A DNA stretch of 64,000 bases. Source: Petrosia ficiformis (taxonomy: Eukaryota; Porifera; Demospongiae; Haplosclerida; Petrosiidae). How positions within the stretch are numbered: position 1 is the first letter of the stretch; every line of letters starts with the position of its first letter. The DNA lies in assembly GCA_947044365.1 (NCBI GenBank), contig OX345640.1, forward strand, positions 6,684,001-6,748,000, read 5' to 3'. Shown here piece after piece: positions 42,801 through 57,100 of this stretch. The translations under genes were made by a program, and so were the position numbers. Below the pieces are notes generated by a model that was given only the letters and a program-made list of their open reading frames with translations, was not told where the DNA came from and searched no databases.

Positions 42801-45800
42801 CTTGTAATGTGTATAAAAGAATATATCTACGCATGATTTATCAAAATATAAATGATAGTAATACCAGGACTATACCCTTCAGATTAGTGAATGTAATTAA
42901 TAGTGTTTTCCATAACCACAAAGAGGTATATTTTAATTGATTTATTTCAAGGGATTTCCTGAAAGACTTTGAAGCACATAACAATAAATACAAATAACTT
43001 TCAGTGTAATGATTATAGTTCTGTTTAATTAATATATTATGTGTTCCTTTCATGTTATGGATTCATTTAATTCATTATAATATTATCTGATACATATTAT
43101 AATATGTATACATAATATATTATTGTATGGTTGTAATCAAGAATTCTGAGTACATGTATTCATCTGCTCATATCCATGTACAACCACCTATCAGATTACA
43201 ACACTCATACTTGTTGATATAATGATTATCAATATTATTAATATTAACAGTGAAGATAATTCCATATCACTGGTACATTAATTTAATTCTGCTGTTATCC
43301 ATTAAACCAGGAGCCCATAATGATGTTGACCACAAAGCGTAAGAGTAGGAACGGTAAACGACCATGCATTTAATTAAATTGGTCAAACTGACCATCTGTT
43401 ACTATTTTTAGAACCCACATGTATACGCCTTCGTTAAACATGGCGTCTATATCGTGACAATCTCCAAGGCTAGCTATGAAATAAACACGTCTGGAGGCAG
43501 AAATGAAGTCACCTACTATCAGGAAAGTGAGAGCATGCTTTGGGAAAGCCAAGAAATAATTATTTAGTCCTATTCAAGAGTGTTAGACATCATTGCCTTC
43601 TGTCATTGCAATGGCTTCACTAGGAATATCTACACGAGCCAGAATATCATTCAATTCTTTTCTCTGTTACAAAGGAAACATAGTCAATGTATTATATAGT
43701 AGCTGTTCATTTTCTAGAAGCCATATTTAACGAATGCGTATACACATGGGTTCAGTCAGACAGATAGTTTGACCAATTTAATTAAATGCATGGTTGCTTA
43801 CCGCTCCTACTCTTACGATTTGTGGTCAATGTCATTATGGGCTCCTGATTGAACCGAATATTATGTACCATAATTCCAAAGACACCTCCTGAATAAATGC
43901 TTTCTTGTTTAGAAGGTTTTGTAAAGGGATAGGAAAAAGGAAATGCTTGACCTTAATTATATGCCTGGGTGTGGTACATTATAACATGTTGTTATTCATA
44001 ACTGGTAAGTACACAGTCCAGGAGATGATGTATGAGAAATATAAATGCTATTATGTCACTTATAATTTGAGGGCAATTGAGAAGAAATTTACAAATTGAA
44101 AAAAAAATTCTACCTAAATGAACAACCACCAGACTCATTATAGCACCAGGTGAAGGAACCAAGAAAAAAATCTTCGCCTGGCTGTAACATAATTAATGAA
44201 ACAATATGAAAGATGCTCACTCTACGTGATATAATATATAGTATTGAGAAAATGTCACTAGCCAGTATTATAGAAATAAAGTCTACTTGAAACTATCATA
44301 TTTAGTCATCATTATTAGTTTTATGTACCTTCATTTTTTGTTTTTTAAGAGCTTCAATGACTTCATCTCCTTGAGCTATGTCGAGAGGTGTCCTTCCCCA
44401 CTGTAATAATACATGTAATTAATAATGTAATAAACCATTCTTCATGTAGTATTATAATTATAAAAGTATTGAATATAATTATGATTATATAATTAAAACA
44501 TCAATCATTACTGGATGAATATACTATCTCTAAAGGACACTTACAATACCCCTACTCTCATGTATAATATACATGTATATCTTTCCTCACTGACCCAATC
44601 AAATTAAATATCTATACTTATGTTACTTGTCCTATATATAATAGTTATTACATGTGGTTTATCGTATAAACACAATATAGTATCATTTGAGTATAACCTG
44701 AGGGATTATTAATATCACTGAGTGTATTTCATATAAACTACATCTAAGTAATTTAGTTTGAAGGGTTTCCATTATGATAATGATCATGTAATATATAGTT
44801 CACTGGTAAATATAGACTACTTGTTATCCAATAGAGAAATGTACTTTCATATATATCATTGATTCCTGCAATGTTATGAATTTTCACAATACAAAATTAT
44901 AATAGTCCATGTAGATACATAGGCTAATGACAAATGACTAATTGACTGAATGAGAAAATGAATTACATCCCTTGTGATTACTATATGTTTACTATATGTT
45001 TAATTATGATATTGAGCTATCTAATGAAAACATATTATAATAACAACACATATTTGTTTACCACATCAACTTCATGAACATATCCACCATGTGATATGAG
45101 AGTACCGTAATTTGTGAAAATTTCGTACTATAAAAATTTTCGTATAACAGTATGCGTACGAAATTTTAAAATTCGAAAATTAATGGGTATATGGAAATAA
45201 ACGGTATTCGTAAATAATAACGTATGCACCTACGAAAAGTTATACATACGAAAAATAAAAATTCGAAATATTTTAGAGACGAAATATTCCCGATTTACGG
45301 TATTGACAACTTCGGCTTCATTATTCATAGAAGCCAAATGTAATAGAGTCCGTTTATACTACAGAAGGTAACATTCAGTGTATAAATGTTTACAAGTGGT
45401 TATAGAGAGACCATTACCCATTTTAAAAAATCAATTTTAAATATATATCATCATAATACTGTATCTAATATCAGTAGAAAAGTCACAACTTTTATTCAAT
45501 TTGACCAGAGAGGATTGATGAAACTACTAACAGTATACATAGTTTGTGAATATAGTATGATACTTTATAGTTATGATAAATTATTATATTATACTACTCA
45601 TAAATATGAACATACTAAATATTAGGAAATATTAAGTTACTAATAATAATGATGATATCAAATTAATGTGTGATTCACACTAGTGTTTTCCAGCAAAGCA
45701 ATTTTTTCTTGTAATTATTAATATTAAATATTACAAAGGATATAGTCTATTGATTTTGAAGAGGCACAGATACTCTCATTAATAACTTCTGCATACTTCA

Positions 45801-48113
45801 AGCTATGAAATTCATTCAAATACCATTGGAATCTCCACCTTTTTCCAAGTCTAAATGTATCTTTAAAGTCTTATACCACTGCAGGAAACAGTTGCTCTGA
45901 CATTCTCCATAGAATTCTACAGGCATATGAACTACCACAAAGAATGCAAATATATATATAATGTAACTCACCCATGCAATGTAATTATGTTTACAATAAT
46001 ATTATTATTCACATTATTTTTTGTACTACTATGATACATTATGCAAAAACTTTATCTATAAGTGCTACATTACATGTTATGAATAAAATGCTTGAAATAA
46101 GACTATAGTATAATTGTTATAATATTATATAAGAAATTATAGAATTATTCATCACTGGAAACACACAGAGTAGCTTCTGATTTCTTCCCTGACTTAGGAG
46201 CAGTAGAGGCTTTGGTCTACTTGCACCGACATTAAAAAGAGTCACAAATATTTAGCTGTATTATTTACTCCTTATCTTCTTTCAGATACTTATTTTTCCC
46301 CTTAAAAAACGGTGCCAATCCACGCGGTAGCAAACAAATGAATTCCAGTGTGACGTTTTTACCTACAAGCATGTAAAAACGTCATATGACGAATTCTACG
46401 ATGAACTACTTCCTGTGCCTCCTCATTGTGAATAGACTATAATTCTATTGTTAACCATGTGTAAGATAGTTAGTACAAAAAATTTCATGGTCTGTTACAA
46501 AAAAATATTATGTTTAGAATGGAGGAAAATGATTTATTCTGCTTTGTATAACTTTCTCCTGTGTACATATTGAAAAATAATAGATTATCTTTTATAGACA
46601 TAAAATCTACTATATAAATATTTATAACAACAGCCTCAATATAACACTTAATTATGAATGTAACTAATGAGAATACAAGTATAGAAAGCCTGTAACACTG
46701 AGCAAGAAACATTTCTACTGATGTTTTAAAATTTAACATGTTCAGTTTACATGAATGTGTAAACATTAAAAGAATATTTAGAATACTAAATGAATGTTGA
46801 ATATTTGTGTAATGTATGGAGCTGTCAAATGAAAATAAATGCATGTATTTCTTTACCTTATCCACTGCATGAATATATCCTCCATGAGATATTAGTAGAC
46901 TAAGAGTATCAGTATTACCACTAGCATAATGTAAGGCTGTCCGTTTTTTCTATAGGAGATAAAATTCCTCATATAAATGTGAAAGATCTGGTTTTATTAT
47001 AGAGCATTTACATGATCACTGAATAGACACATATACTAGCTGAATGACACCATTATATACCATTAACTATGTATTACACAATGGATATAGACAAACAGCT
47101 CAAGGTCTATTATCTAATCATAGTAGCAAATACAAAATCCTCGTTCTATATACTTGTTATCTATACAAGAAATAATCATTAAAACAACAGCTGAACTATC
47201 AACAAACTTTTATAAGACTATGTTCACTAATGATATTAGTACTGGTCTTGTGTTTAAATATTAATACATTTGTTTATGAGTATACATACTATGATTAATA
47301 TACAAACCCTCTGAGTACAAGATTATTCAATATTCGTCAAAGCAATATCACTAATTTAGGATATATATAAAATGCGCTAAACATTGTACCCACAAATGAC
47401 AGTTATCTATAGTAATATTTTCTTATAATTCTTATTATTAATTTCATGTGTTATACCTATTAATTAAGGAATCTAAAATAGTCTCATGTGGCCAGATACT
47501 ACCCTACAGAACAAGATATATTGAGAAAAAAGTATCCCTATATGTGGTTGGTGATAACTATGTATCAAGCATTGCTGATGGCACCAGTGTCTCCACCTTT
47601 CTGTGTCCTCGAAAGCTGGGGCCTGAAGAAGTAAGTGTAAGCCTGATTGCAGTCTAAATACACAGATCTCTGATAAACAGACCGAAGTACATGATGACTT
47701 CAGTGTGTCTGAAACTCAACAACTTATCACACTTACTTGTTAAAGATTTTTGCATAATATTTATACTGTTTCTCTGCAGTTATTAGCAGTTTACTGAAGC
47801 TACCTGGCTGGTCTGTAGCTCAATCGCAGATTTTATTACATGCCACGCCCATTAATTGATCGAGTGCACTAGCCGGTCCCCTAGAATGACACAATTTCCT
47901 TAACTAGGGATACAACGCATAGTCGCGCAAGGGACACAAACATATATATATACAGGGGTGTGGAAACATTAAGCCAACTGCTGGACATTTTGGCCTAATT
48001 TTGCCACTCTTGTCCTGCTCCCCATATACTTTGTATACAGTTCAGTTTCGTTTTACCGGACATTCACTAGATTTATCGGGCAATGTCCTGCATGACTGGC
48101 TGTTTCCACACCC

Positions 48114-48173
<60 letters not shown>

Positions 48174-51100
48174 CAAAATAGAATGTACAAAAAAAAATTT
48201 TTGAATTTTTGTCACCAAAGACAGGTTTTCGCATAGACAGTCACATATAAATATAATAGATTCAACCCCGTGTAAAGCCATTATACACATGGCCCTACAG
48301 GCAATGAATAGTCTGGAATTGTTTCATTATTCCGTTCACAGAACAAATAAATTAAACTTCTGATTTCAAGTATAATAATAGAAACTTCCATATAACAACC
48401 CTACATATGGAAGTGGTTATTTTAATTTTGCTGCTAAGTTACCATCTCAATCATGTTCCAGTGCTTTTTCGGTTTTGATATCCCTACATTTCTTTCATTT
48501 TTTTGAATAAGTTTTATTATTCTTGTTCAATTATTAATAGTACATGTATATAATTATATACATTGTTGAACTTTATAGTAACATAATGAAATTTTTATTA
48601 TCTTGTAATAATTGTATTAGTTGAATATCTAGCTGTTACTATAACATATTCAATCAAAACATAGTATATATGTTCAAACTTGATGTGTATGTATTTGGTA
48701 TTTCGAAAATATGAGTTAATTACTTAGTAATTAACCCTCATGACCAGATAAGCTGAGGGATTTTGTAATCAGGTTGTATGTAAGTAAATGTGTTACTAAA
48801 ATAGCCACAACAAAATCTACAAACACTAATACTATGTTTAAGATAACAACAAACTTGAAATAAAATAACATTTACAAATTATACACAAAACATTCAAAGG
48901 CCAAATGAAACCACACTCACTATACAATAGAAACTACACTTTTAATTATAATAGTTGTGATAATTTATTGATTAATCAATAATAACTATAATTAGGATTC
49001 TGTATCATCAGTACAATTCATTGATTACTTTACATATGAGAGCAATTCTATTATTAGTTGGTCATTCCTATCAAGACACTATATGAAGCCTAGTGACATT
49101 GAGGTAGTGACACTTACAAATTATAACATACACATAATATCTAAGACCCAAAAAAACCACTTCCTATCATTGCTTTTCAACATCAAGTGAGCATGAAATA
49201 ATAATTATCTAAAATCCTTTGTATTATGAATTCTTTTAGATATTAGGTGTAAAGACTTGTATATTTCTAAGCTAATGTTCTGAAGTCGTAATGGAGTTGA
49301 CCTGTTCTATGACCAAATGAACAGAGGAAATATGATCACCCGATTGGTTAAGTTGTAGAATAGTTCATTCTCTTAAAAATATAACTACAGCTTACAACAT
49401 GATATAATTACTGAACAGATTATATTAAAGGCCAAATATCAGAAGTCATGAATCTAATTTAAATTATATTCGTTTACCTTATCCTGTGCTTCAACATTTC
49501 CACCATGAGCAAGTAAAGCATTAATAATATCAATATTTCCTCTTTGAGATGCCCAGTGTAAAGGGGTCCTTTTGAACTGTAACATGGAATATAATTACAT
49601 AACAAATATTATTATTACACAAATAAGTTGGTATATATGTCACTATAGTTATAAATTATAATTGTACTATAATGATTAATAGTGAAGTATAATTATTTCC
49701 AGTAACTACAAGTTATATAAACAATGATTACTTTTGACAGTGATAAATATATAATGATTATTATAATAACTTATTTAACTATATAGTTATAATGTATATT
49801 ATAAGTATTGCAACTGGTTTGATATTCAAAATTGATAAGAAGAATATGAAATCAAGAATGCTACTTAAATAGTCATGTATTTAATTAAGTGGAAAGTCCA
49901 TACTTTATTAGTCAGGTTAAAACCATAATTTCAGTTATAGTTTGTGGATATTATTCAATCAATATACGTGTGCTTGAGTAATTGAACTGAGAAATTTCTC
50001 ACAAATACATTGTATTACACATGGGGATGAGGTGTGCTGGGATGCTCCATCATATAATGGACATGACACATAATAGAATGCACAATCAAGCTGCCATATT
50101 ACCAAGCAGGAAGAAACTGAACTGCTTATAAAAACTGCAAACTAATAAGAATGTAAAACAAATACTATAATATGTTATTGGATTTCAAACATCACTATAA
50201 AGGAATTATAGAGATAATTTTTCCTCCTTATATCTTCTGTACTTCTTCTCAAAAATATGCAGTGCTTATTCATGAAGAATTATTAAGAGCTTTATGTATT
50301 TTACAACTGTTCTGATTAGTAGGTCTCAATGATGGCAATATTTTAGTGACTGTGGATGTGAAAATCAGTCATTTGTAAAATAAGAATTATGTTCGTTTCT
50401 CAGCTATTTTGGACAGGTATCTTCCTAAACTTGGAATGTGGGTAGGACAACAGTTGCTCTTCCTGTGTGCCAGATATTGTTGGCCAAGTGTGCAAAATCA
50501 TGGAATAACGAACACTTAAGTATAAGTGTTTGACAAAATTCTTATTTTACAAATGACTGATTTTCACATCCATGATCACATATTGCCAAACTATAAACAA
50601 TACAGTGAACTACATATAGTATTGTAAATACATTAATTATGTGATTTCAAATAAATAACTCACATCATCACAAATGTTAGGGTTAGCTCCATTCTTTAGT
50701 AATCCTTCAATAACATCAACATAGTTCATTTTCATTGCTACATACAGAGCCTCATCCTATAGTAACATGTTATTATCATAATTAGTACTATAATAAACTT
50801 TCAGAGTTTTTTTTATAATCAATCTTTACTTACAAGATTATGAAGTTTTTTATTTCCTCCATTCTTAATAGATTTCTCAATATCTTCATGATTGTTTTTA
50901 CTCAGTGCTTCAATCACAGCTTTGTCCTATAATAATAATATAATTATTATGATAAGTATCAAACAACTATTATCTTGTTAATGATATAATTATGTACAGA
51001 TAATGATTGATAATTTATAAATGGTCATATTACATAATTGGTGTGTACTTTTCTTTATGGATATCACAATTACAGTAATTTTCCATGTATATCTAGACAT

Positions 51101-54100
51101 AGACTTGTAATGTGTATAAAAGAAAATATCTACACATGAAATATAAATGATAGTAATACCAGGACTATACCCTTCAGATTAATCAATGTAATTAATAGTG
51201 TTTTCCATAACCACAAGGAGGTATATTATAATTGATTTGTTTCAAGGGATTTCCTGAAAGACTTTGAAGCACATAACAATAAATACTAATAACTTTCAGT
51301 GTAATGATTATAGTTTTGCATAATTAATATATTGTGTGTTCCTTTCATGTTATGGATTTGATACATTATCATATTATCTGATACATATTATATGTATGCA
51401 TAATATATTATTATATGGTTGTAATCAAGAATTCTGAGTACATGTATTCATCTGCTCATATCCATGTACAACCACCTATCAGATTACAACACTCATACTT
51501 GTTGATATAATGATTATCAATATTCACTAAAATTAATATTAACAGTGAAGATAATTCCATATCACTGGTACATTAATTTAAGTCTGGTGTTATCAATTGA
51601 ACCAGGAGCCCATAATGACGTTGACCACACAGTGTAAGAGTAGGAGTGGTAAACGAACACGCATTTAATTAAATTGGTCAAACTGACCATCTGTTACTAT
51701 TTTTAGAACCCACATGTATACGCCTTCGTTAAACATGACGTCTACATCGTGATGATCTCAAAGGTTAGCTATGAAATGAACACGTCTACAGGCAGAAATG
51801 AAGTCACCTACTATCGGGAAAGTAAGAGGATGTTTGACATCATTGCCTTCTGTCATTGCAATGGCTTCACTAGGAACAACTTCACAGTCTACACGAGCCA
51901 GAATATCATTCAATTCTTTTCTCTGTTACAAAGGAAACATAGTCAATGTAGTATACAGTAGCTGTTCGTTTTCTAGAAGCCATATTTAACGAAGGCGTAT
52001 ACATGCGGGTTCTAAAAATTGTAACAGACAGTCAGACAGATAGTTTGACCAATTTCATTAAATGCGTGGTTGTTTACCGCTCCTAATCTTACGATTTGTT
52101 GTCAATGTCATTATGGGCTCCTGATTGAACCGAATATTATGTATCATAATTCCAAAGACACCTCCTGAATAAATGCTTTCTTGTTTAGAAGGTTTTGTAA
52201 AAGGATAGGAGAAAGGATATGCCTGACCTTAATTGCAGCCTTGGTGTGGTAAATTATAACATGTTGTTATTCATAACTGGTAAGTTTATAGTCTAGGAGA
52301 TGATGTATGAGAAATATAAATGCTATTATGTCACTTTTAATGTGAGGGCAATTGAGAAGACATTTAGAAATTTAAAAAAAATTCTACCTGAATGAACAAC
52401 CACCAGACTCATTATATCACCAAGTGAAGGAACCAAGAAAAAAATCTCCGCCTGGCTGTATATTTGAGGATGCACATTATGTAACATAATTAATGAAACA
52501 ATATGAAAGATGCTCACTCTACGTGATATAATATATAGTATTGAGAAAATGTCACTAGCCAGTATTATAGAAATAAAGTCTACTTGAAACTATCATATTT
52601 AGTCATCATTATTAGTTTAATGTACCTTCATTTGTTGTTTTTTAAGAGCTTCAATAACCTCATCTCCTTCAGCTATGTCAAGAGGTGTGTTTTCATCCTG
52701 TAATAATAAATCTCAATGTAATAAACCATTCTTCATGTAGTATTATAATTATAAAAGTATTGAATATAATTATGATTATACATCAATCATTACTGGATGA
52801 ACATACTATCACTAAAGGACACTTACAATACCACTATTCTCATGTATAATATACATGTTTATCTTTCCTCATTGACCCAATCATATTAAATCACTATACT
52901 TATGTTACTTGTCCTATATATAATAGTTATTACATGTGGTTTATCATATAAACACAATATAATATCATTTGAGTATAACCTGAGGGATTATTAATATCAC
53001 TGAGTGTATTTCATATAAACCACATGTAAGTATTTTAGTTTGAAGGGTTTCCATTATGATAATGATCATGTAATATATAGTTCACTGGTAAATATAGACT
53101 ACTTGTGTAATATATCATTGATTCCTGTAATGTTATGACTTTTCCTAATACAAAATTATAGTAGTCCCTATAGATACATGTACATAGGCTAATGACAAAT
53201 GACTATTTGACTGAATGAGAAATTGAATTACATCCCTTGTGATTACTATATGTTTACTATATTTTAATTATGATATTGAGCTATCTAATGAAAACATATA
53301 AGTATAATACATAATTGTTTACCTCATCCACTGCATGAACATATCCACCATGTGATATGAGAGTATTGACAACTTCAGCTCTACCATTCACAGAAGCCAC
53401 ATGTAATGGAGTCCGTTTATCCTATAGGAGGTAATATTCAGTGTATAAGTGCTTATAGAGAGACCATTACCCATTTAAAAAAATCAATTTTAAATATATT
53501 ATATAACATCATAATACTGTATCTATTAACAGTAGAAAAGTCACAACTTTTATTCATTTTGTCCAAAGAGGATTGATGAAACTACTAACAGTATACATTG
53601 TTTGTGAATATAGTATGATACTTTATAATTATGATAAATTATTATATTATACTACTCATAAATATGAACTACCAAATATTAGGAAATATTGATAATATTA
53701 TGATATCAAATTAATGGGTGATTCACACTAGTGTTTTCCAGCAAAGCAATTTTTTCTTGTAATTATTAATATTAAATATTACAAAGGATATAGTCTATTA
53801 ATTTTGAAGAGGCACAGATACACTCATTAATAACTTCTGCATACTTCAAGCTATGAAATTGATTCAAATACCATTTGAATCTCCACATTTTTCCAAGTTT
53901 AAATGTATCTTTAAAGTCTTATATCACAGCAGGAAACAGTTGCTCTGACATTCTCCATAGAGTTCTACAGGCATACGAACTAAACACAAAGAATGCAAAT
54001 ATATACGTAATGTAACTCGCACATTCAATGTAACTATGTTTACAAAAATATTATTATTCACATCATTTCTTTGAGCTACTATGATATATTATGTAAAAGC

Positions 54101-57100
54101 TTTATCTATAAGCACTACATTACATGTTATGAATAAAATGCTTGAAATAAGACTATAGTATATTTGTTATAATATTATATAGAAATTAAAGAATTATTCA
54201 TCACCGGAAACACACAGAGTAGCTTCTGATTTCTTCCTGACTTTAAGGCTTTGGTCTACTTGCACTGACATTAAAAGAGTCACAAATATTTAGCTGTACT
54301 AGTTACTCGTTTTCCTCTTTCAGATACTTATTTTACCCCTTAAGAAACGATGCCAATCCACATGGTAGCAAACTAATGAACTCCAGTGTGACGTTTTTAC
54401 CTACAAGCATGTAAAAACGTCATATGACGAATTCTACGATGAACTACTTCCTGTGCCTCCTCAACGTGAATATACTATAATTCTATTGTTAGCACTGTGT
54501 AAGATAGTTAGTACTAAAAATTTCATGGTCTGTTACAAAAAAATATTATGTTTAGAATGGAGGAAATGATTTATTCTGCTTTGTAAAACTTTCTTCCTGT
54601 GTACACATTGAAAAATAATAGATTATCTTTTATAGAGATAAAATCTACTATATAAATGTTTATAACAACAGCCTCAATATAACACTTAATTATGAATGTA
54701 ACTAATGAGAATACAAGTATACAAAACCTGTAACACAGAGCAAGAAACATTTCTACTGATGTTTTAAAATTTAACATGTTCAGTTTACATGAATGTGTAA
54801 ATAATAAAGGAATATTTTAAACACTAAATGAATGTTGAATATTTGTGTAATGAATGGAGCTGTCAAATGAACAGAAATACATGTACAATACTGTTATGAT
54901 TGTAGAGTACAGTGAGAGAAACAGATTCATATATACATATTGTATTAGCTACAATAGAAATAGACAAACAGCTCAATGCCTATTATATAATCATAGTAAC
55001 TAATACAAGTTCATTGTTCTACTTGTACTCTATAATGTATATTAAAATACTAGAACAACACTGAAACTATCAACACACTTTTATATGACTATATTCACTA
55101 ATTAGATTAATGATATTAGTACTGGTCTTGTGTAATACATTTGTTTATGAGTGATATATTACATTTTATAATATATTTATTTATATATTCAGATATTGGA
55201 ATATTTGTGTGAACTATCAAATGAAAATAAATACATGTATTTGTTTACCAGATCCACTGCATGAATATCTCCTCCATGAGATATTAGTAGACTAAGAGTA
55301 TCAGTATTACCACTCTGAGAAGCATAATGTAAGGGTGTCCGTTTATTCTATAGGAGATATATAAATGTGAAAGATCTGGTTTTATTAAAGAGCATTTATA
55401 TAATCACTGAATAGACACATATTCTAGCTGAATGACACCATTATATAACATTAACTATGTATTACACAATGGATATAGACAAACAGCTCAAGCCCTATTC
55501 TATAATCATAGCAACAAATACAAGTTCTCATTCTACATGTTATTTATACAAGAAATAATCATTAAAACAACAGCTGAACTATCAACACACTTTTATACGG
55601 CTATATTCATTAATGATATTAGTATTGGTCTTGTGTAATACATTTGTTTATGAGTGATATATTAAATTTTATAATATATTTATTTATATATTCAGATATT
55701 GGAATATTTGTGTGAACTATCAAATGAAAATAAATACATGTATTTGTTTACCTCATCCACTGCATGAATATCTCCTCCATGAGATATTAGTAGACTAAGA
55801 GTATCAGTATTACCACTCTGAGAAGCATAATGTAAGGCTGTCCTTTTATTCTATAGGAGATATAATTCATCATATAAATGTGAAAGATCTGGTTTTATTA
55901 AAGAGCATTTATATCATCACTGAATAGACACATATACTAGCTGAATGACACCATTATATACCATTAACTATGTATTACACAATGAATATAGACAAACAGC
56001 TCAAGGCCTATTATATAATCATAGCGATACCATGCAGGATCAACTCAGATTGAGTGTTCTGAATGCAAAGATTAGATGGTTTCACATAGATTCTTGTGCA
56101 AATTAGTGTTGTTTTAGTTTCATATTTTCAGATGTTGGTTTAGTTTAATTAACTAAAACTATAAATGCAAATACTAATATGTTGGTTGAAATTTGAACTG
56201 CAGTACAATGAGGAATTATCCTGAAATGATGATAATCAAAACTGTACGTCCATTTGCACTGCTTGCAAGTGAGCCAAAACATTTATTACAAGTATATTAG
56301 TTATAGTTCTATAACTAAAACGTCATCAATAATATAATATTTTAGTATATCTAAAAAAAGTTATAAATTATAAAAAGGTTGTACTAAAATAGATTAAGTT
56401 TAGCATTAGTTATAGTTCACTAAAACAACACTAGACTAGTGTGAATACATACAAAGTACAAGTACAGCAAATGAAGTGCAAATGGCTTTGTTCCTCTTGT
56501 ACCTGAACTTGCAGCAGTATAATAATTATAGTATAATATTAAATTAATGTAAACAAATAAATCTATAATTATAATAATTATAATTTGTATTTGTATAATT
56601 ATAATTATATAAGCTCCACTACACACACTATCATAATTACCATATTTTCATGTCTATAGTATATATAATTATTTAATACAATTTTGTGTATGCGTTATCT
56701 ACTAAATTTGTTTATCTCACAAGTTCTAACAAATTCATATATTCTTGACTATTATTTTACATCTACTATATATATCATCCTTTGTTAATCATTACAGCAT
56801 ACCACAACTGCGTGTATTCAGCCAACACTGCTGTATCTATAACTAGATTGAAAATACTAGCATGGAAAATTGCTAGTAAAATGTATCCCGGGGAGGAACA
56901 AATTTTCGGGGGGGATTGGATTTGCTGTGACAGAGGCATTAGTAAGTGCCTTAATACAGGGGAGTCCTCATTTCAGTGAGTTCTCAATAGAGGGGTTTTA
57001 ATGTATTATTATTTTATTACTAAAATAACAAATGAATGTTGGAATATTTGTGTGAGCTGTCAGATGAACAGAAATACATCTACAATGCATATTAAAATTT

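Larger units (their letters stand above)
48537..55350. repeat. Segmental duplication block (copy of ~36,930-46,950)
   Basis: Exons and introns align in order with the upstream block at offsets of about 11.6 kb (48,540 vs 36,930) falling to 8.1-8.3 kb (50,200 vs 42,000; 52,700 vs 44,400; 53,440 vs 45,400; 54,340 vs 46,300). The changing offset shows large internal deletions or insertions. Both copies share the long-TIR element and a TGACGTTTTTACC hairpin (46,355 and 54,385). Confidence 0.88.

Noticed and set aside
46485..46865. 126-codon minus-strand frame upstream of an ankyrin exon
   Set aside because: Intronic; its paralogue at 54.5 kb is broken by indels not in multiples of three, so it is not under coding constraint.
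47448..47657. 69-codon plus-strand frame
   Set aside because: Intronic, isolated, with no splice partner or recognisable motif.
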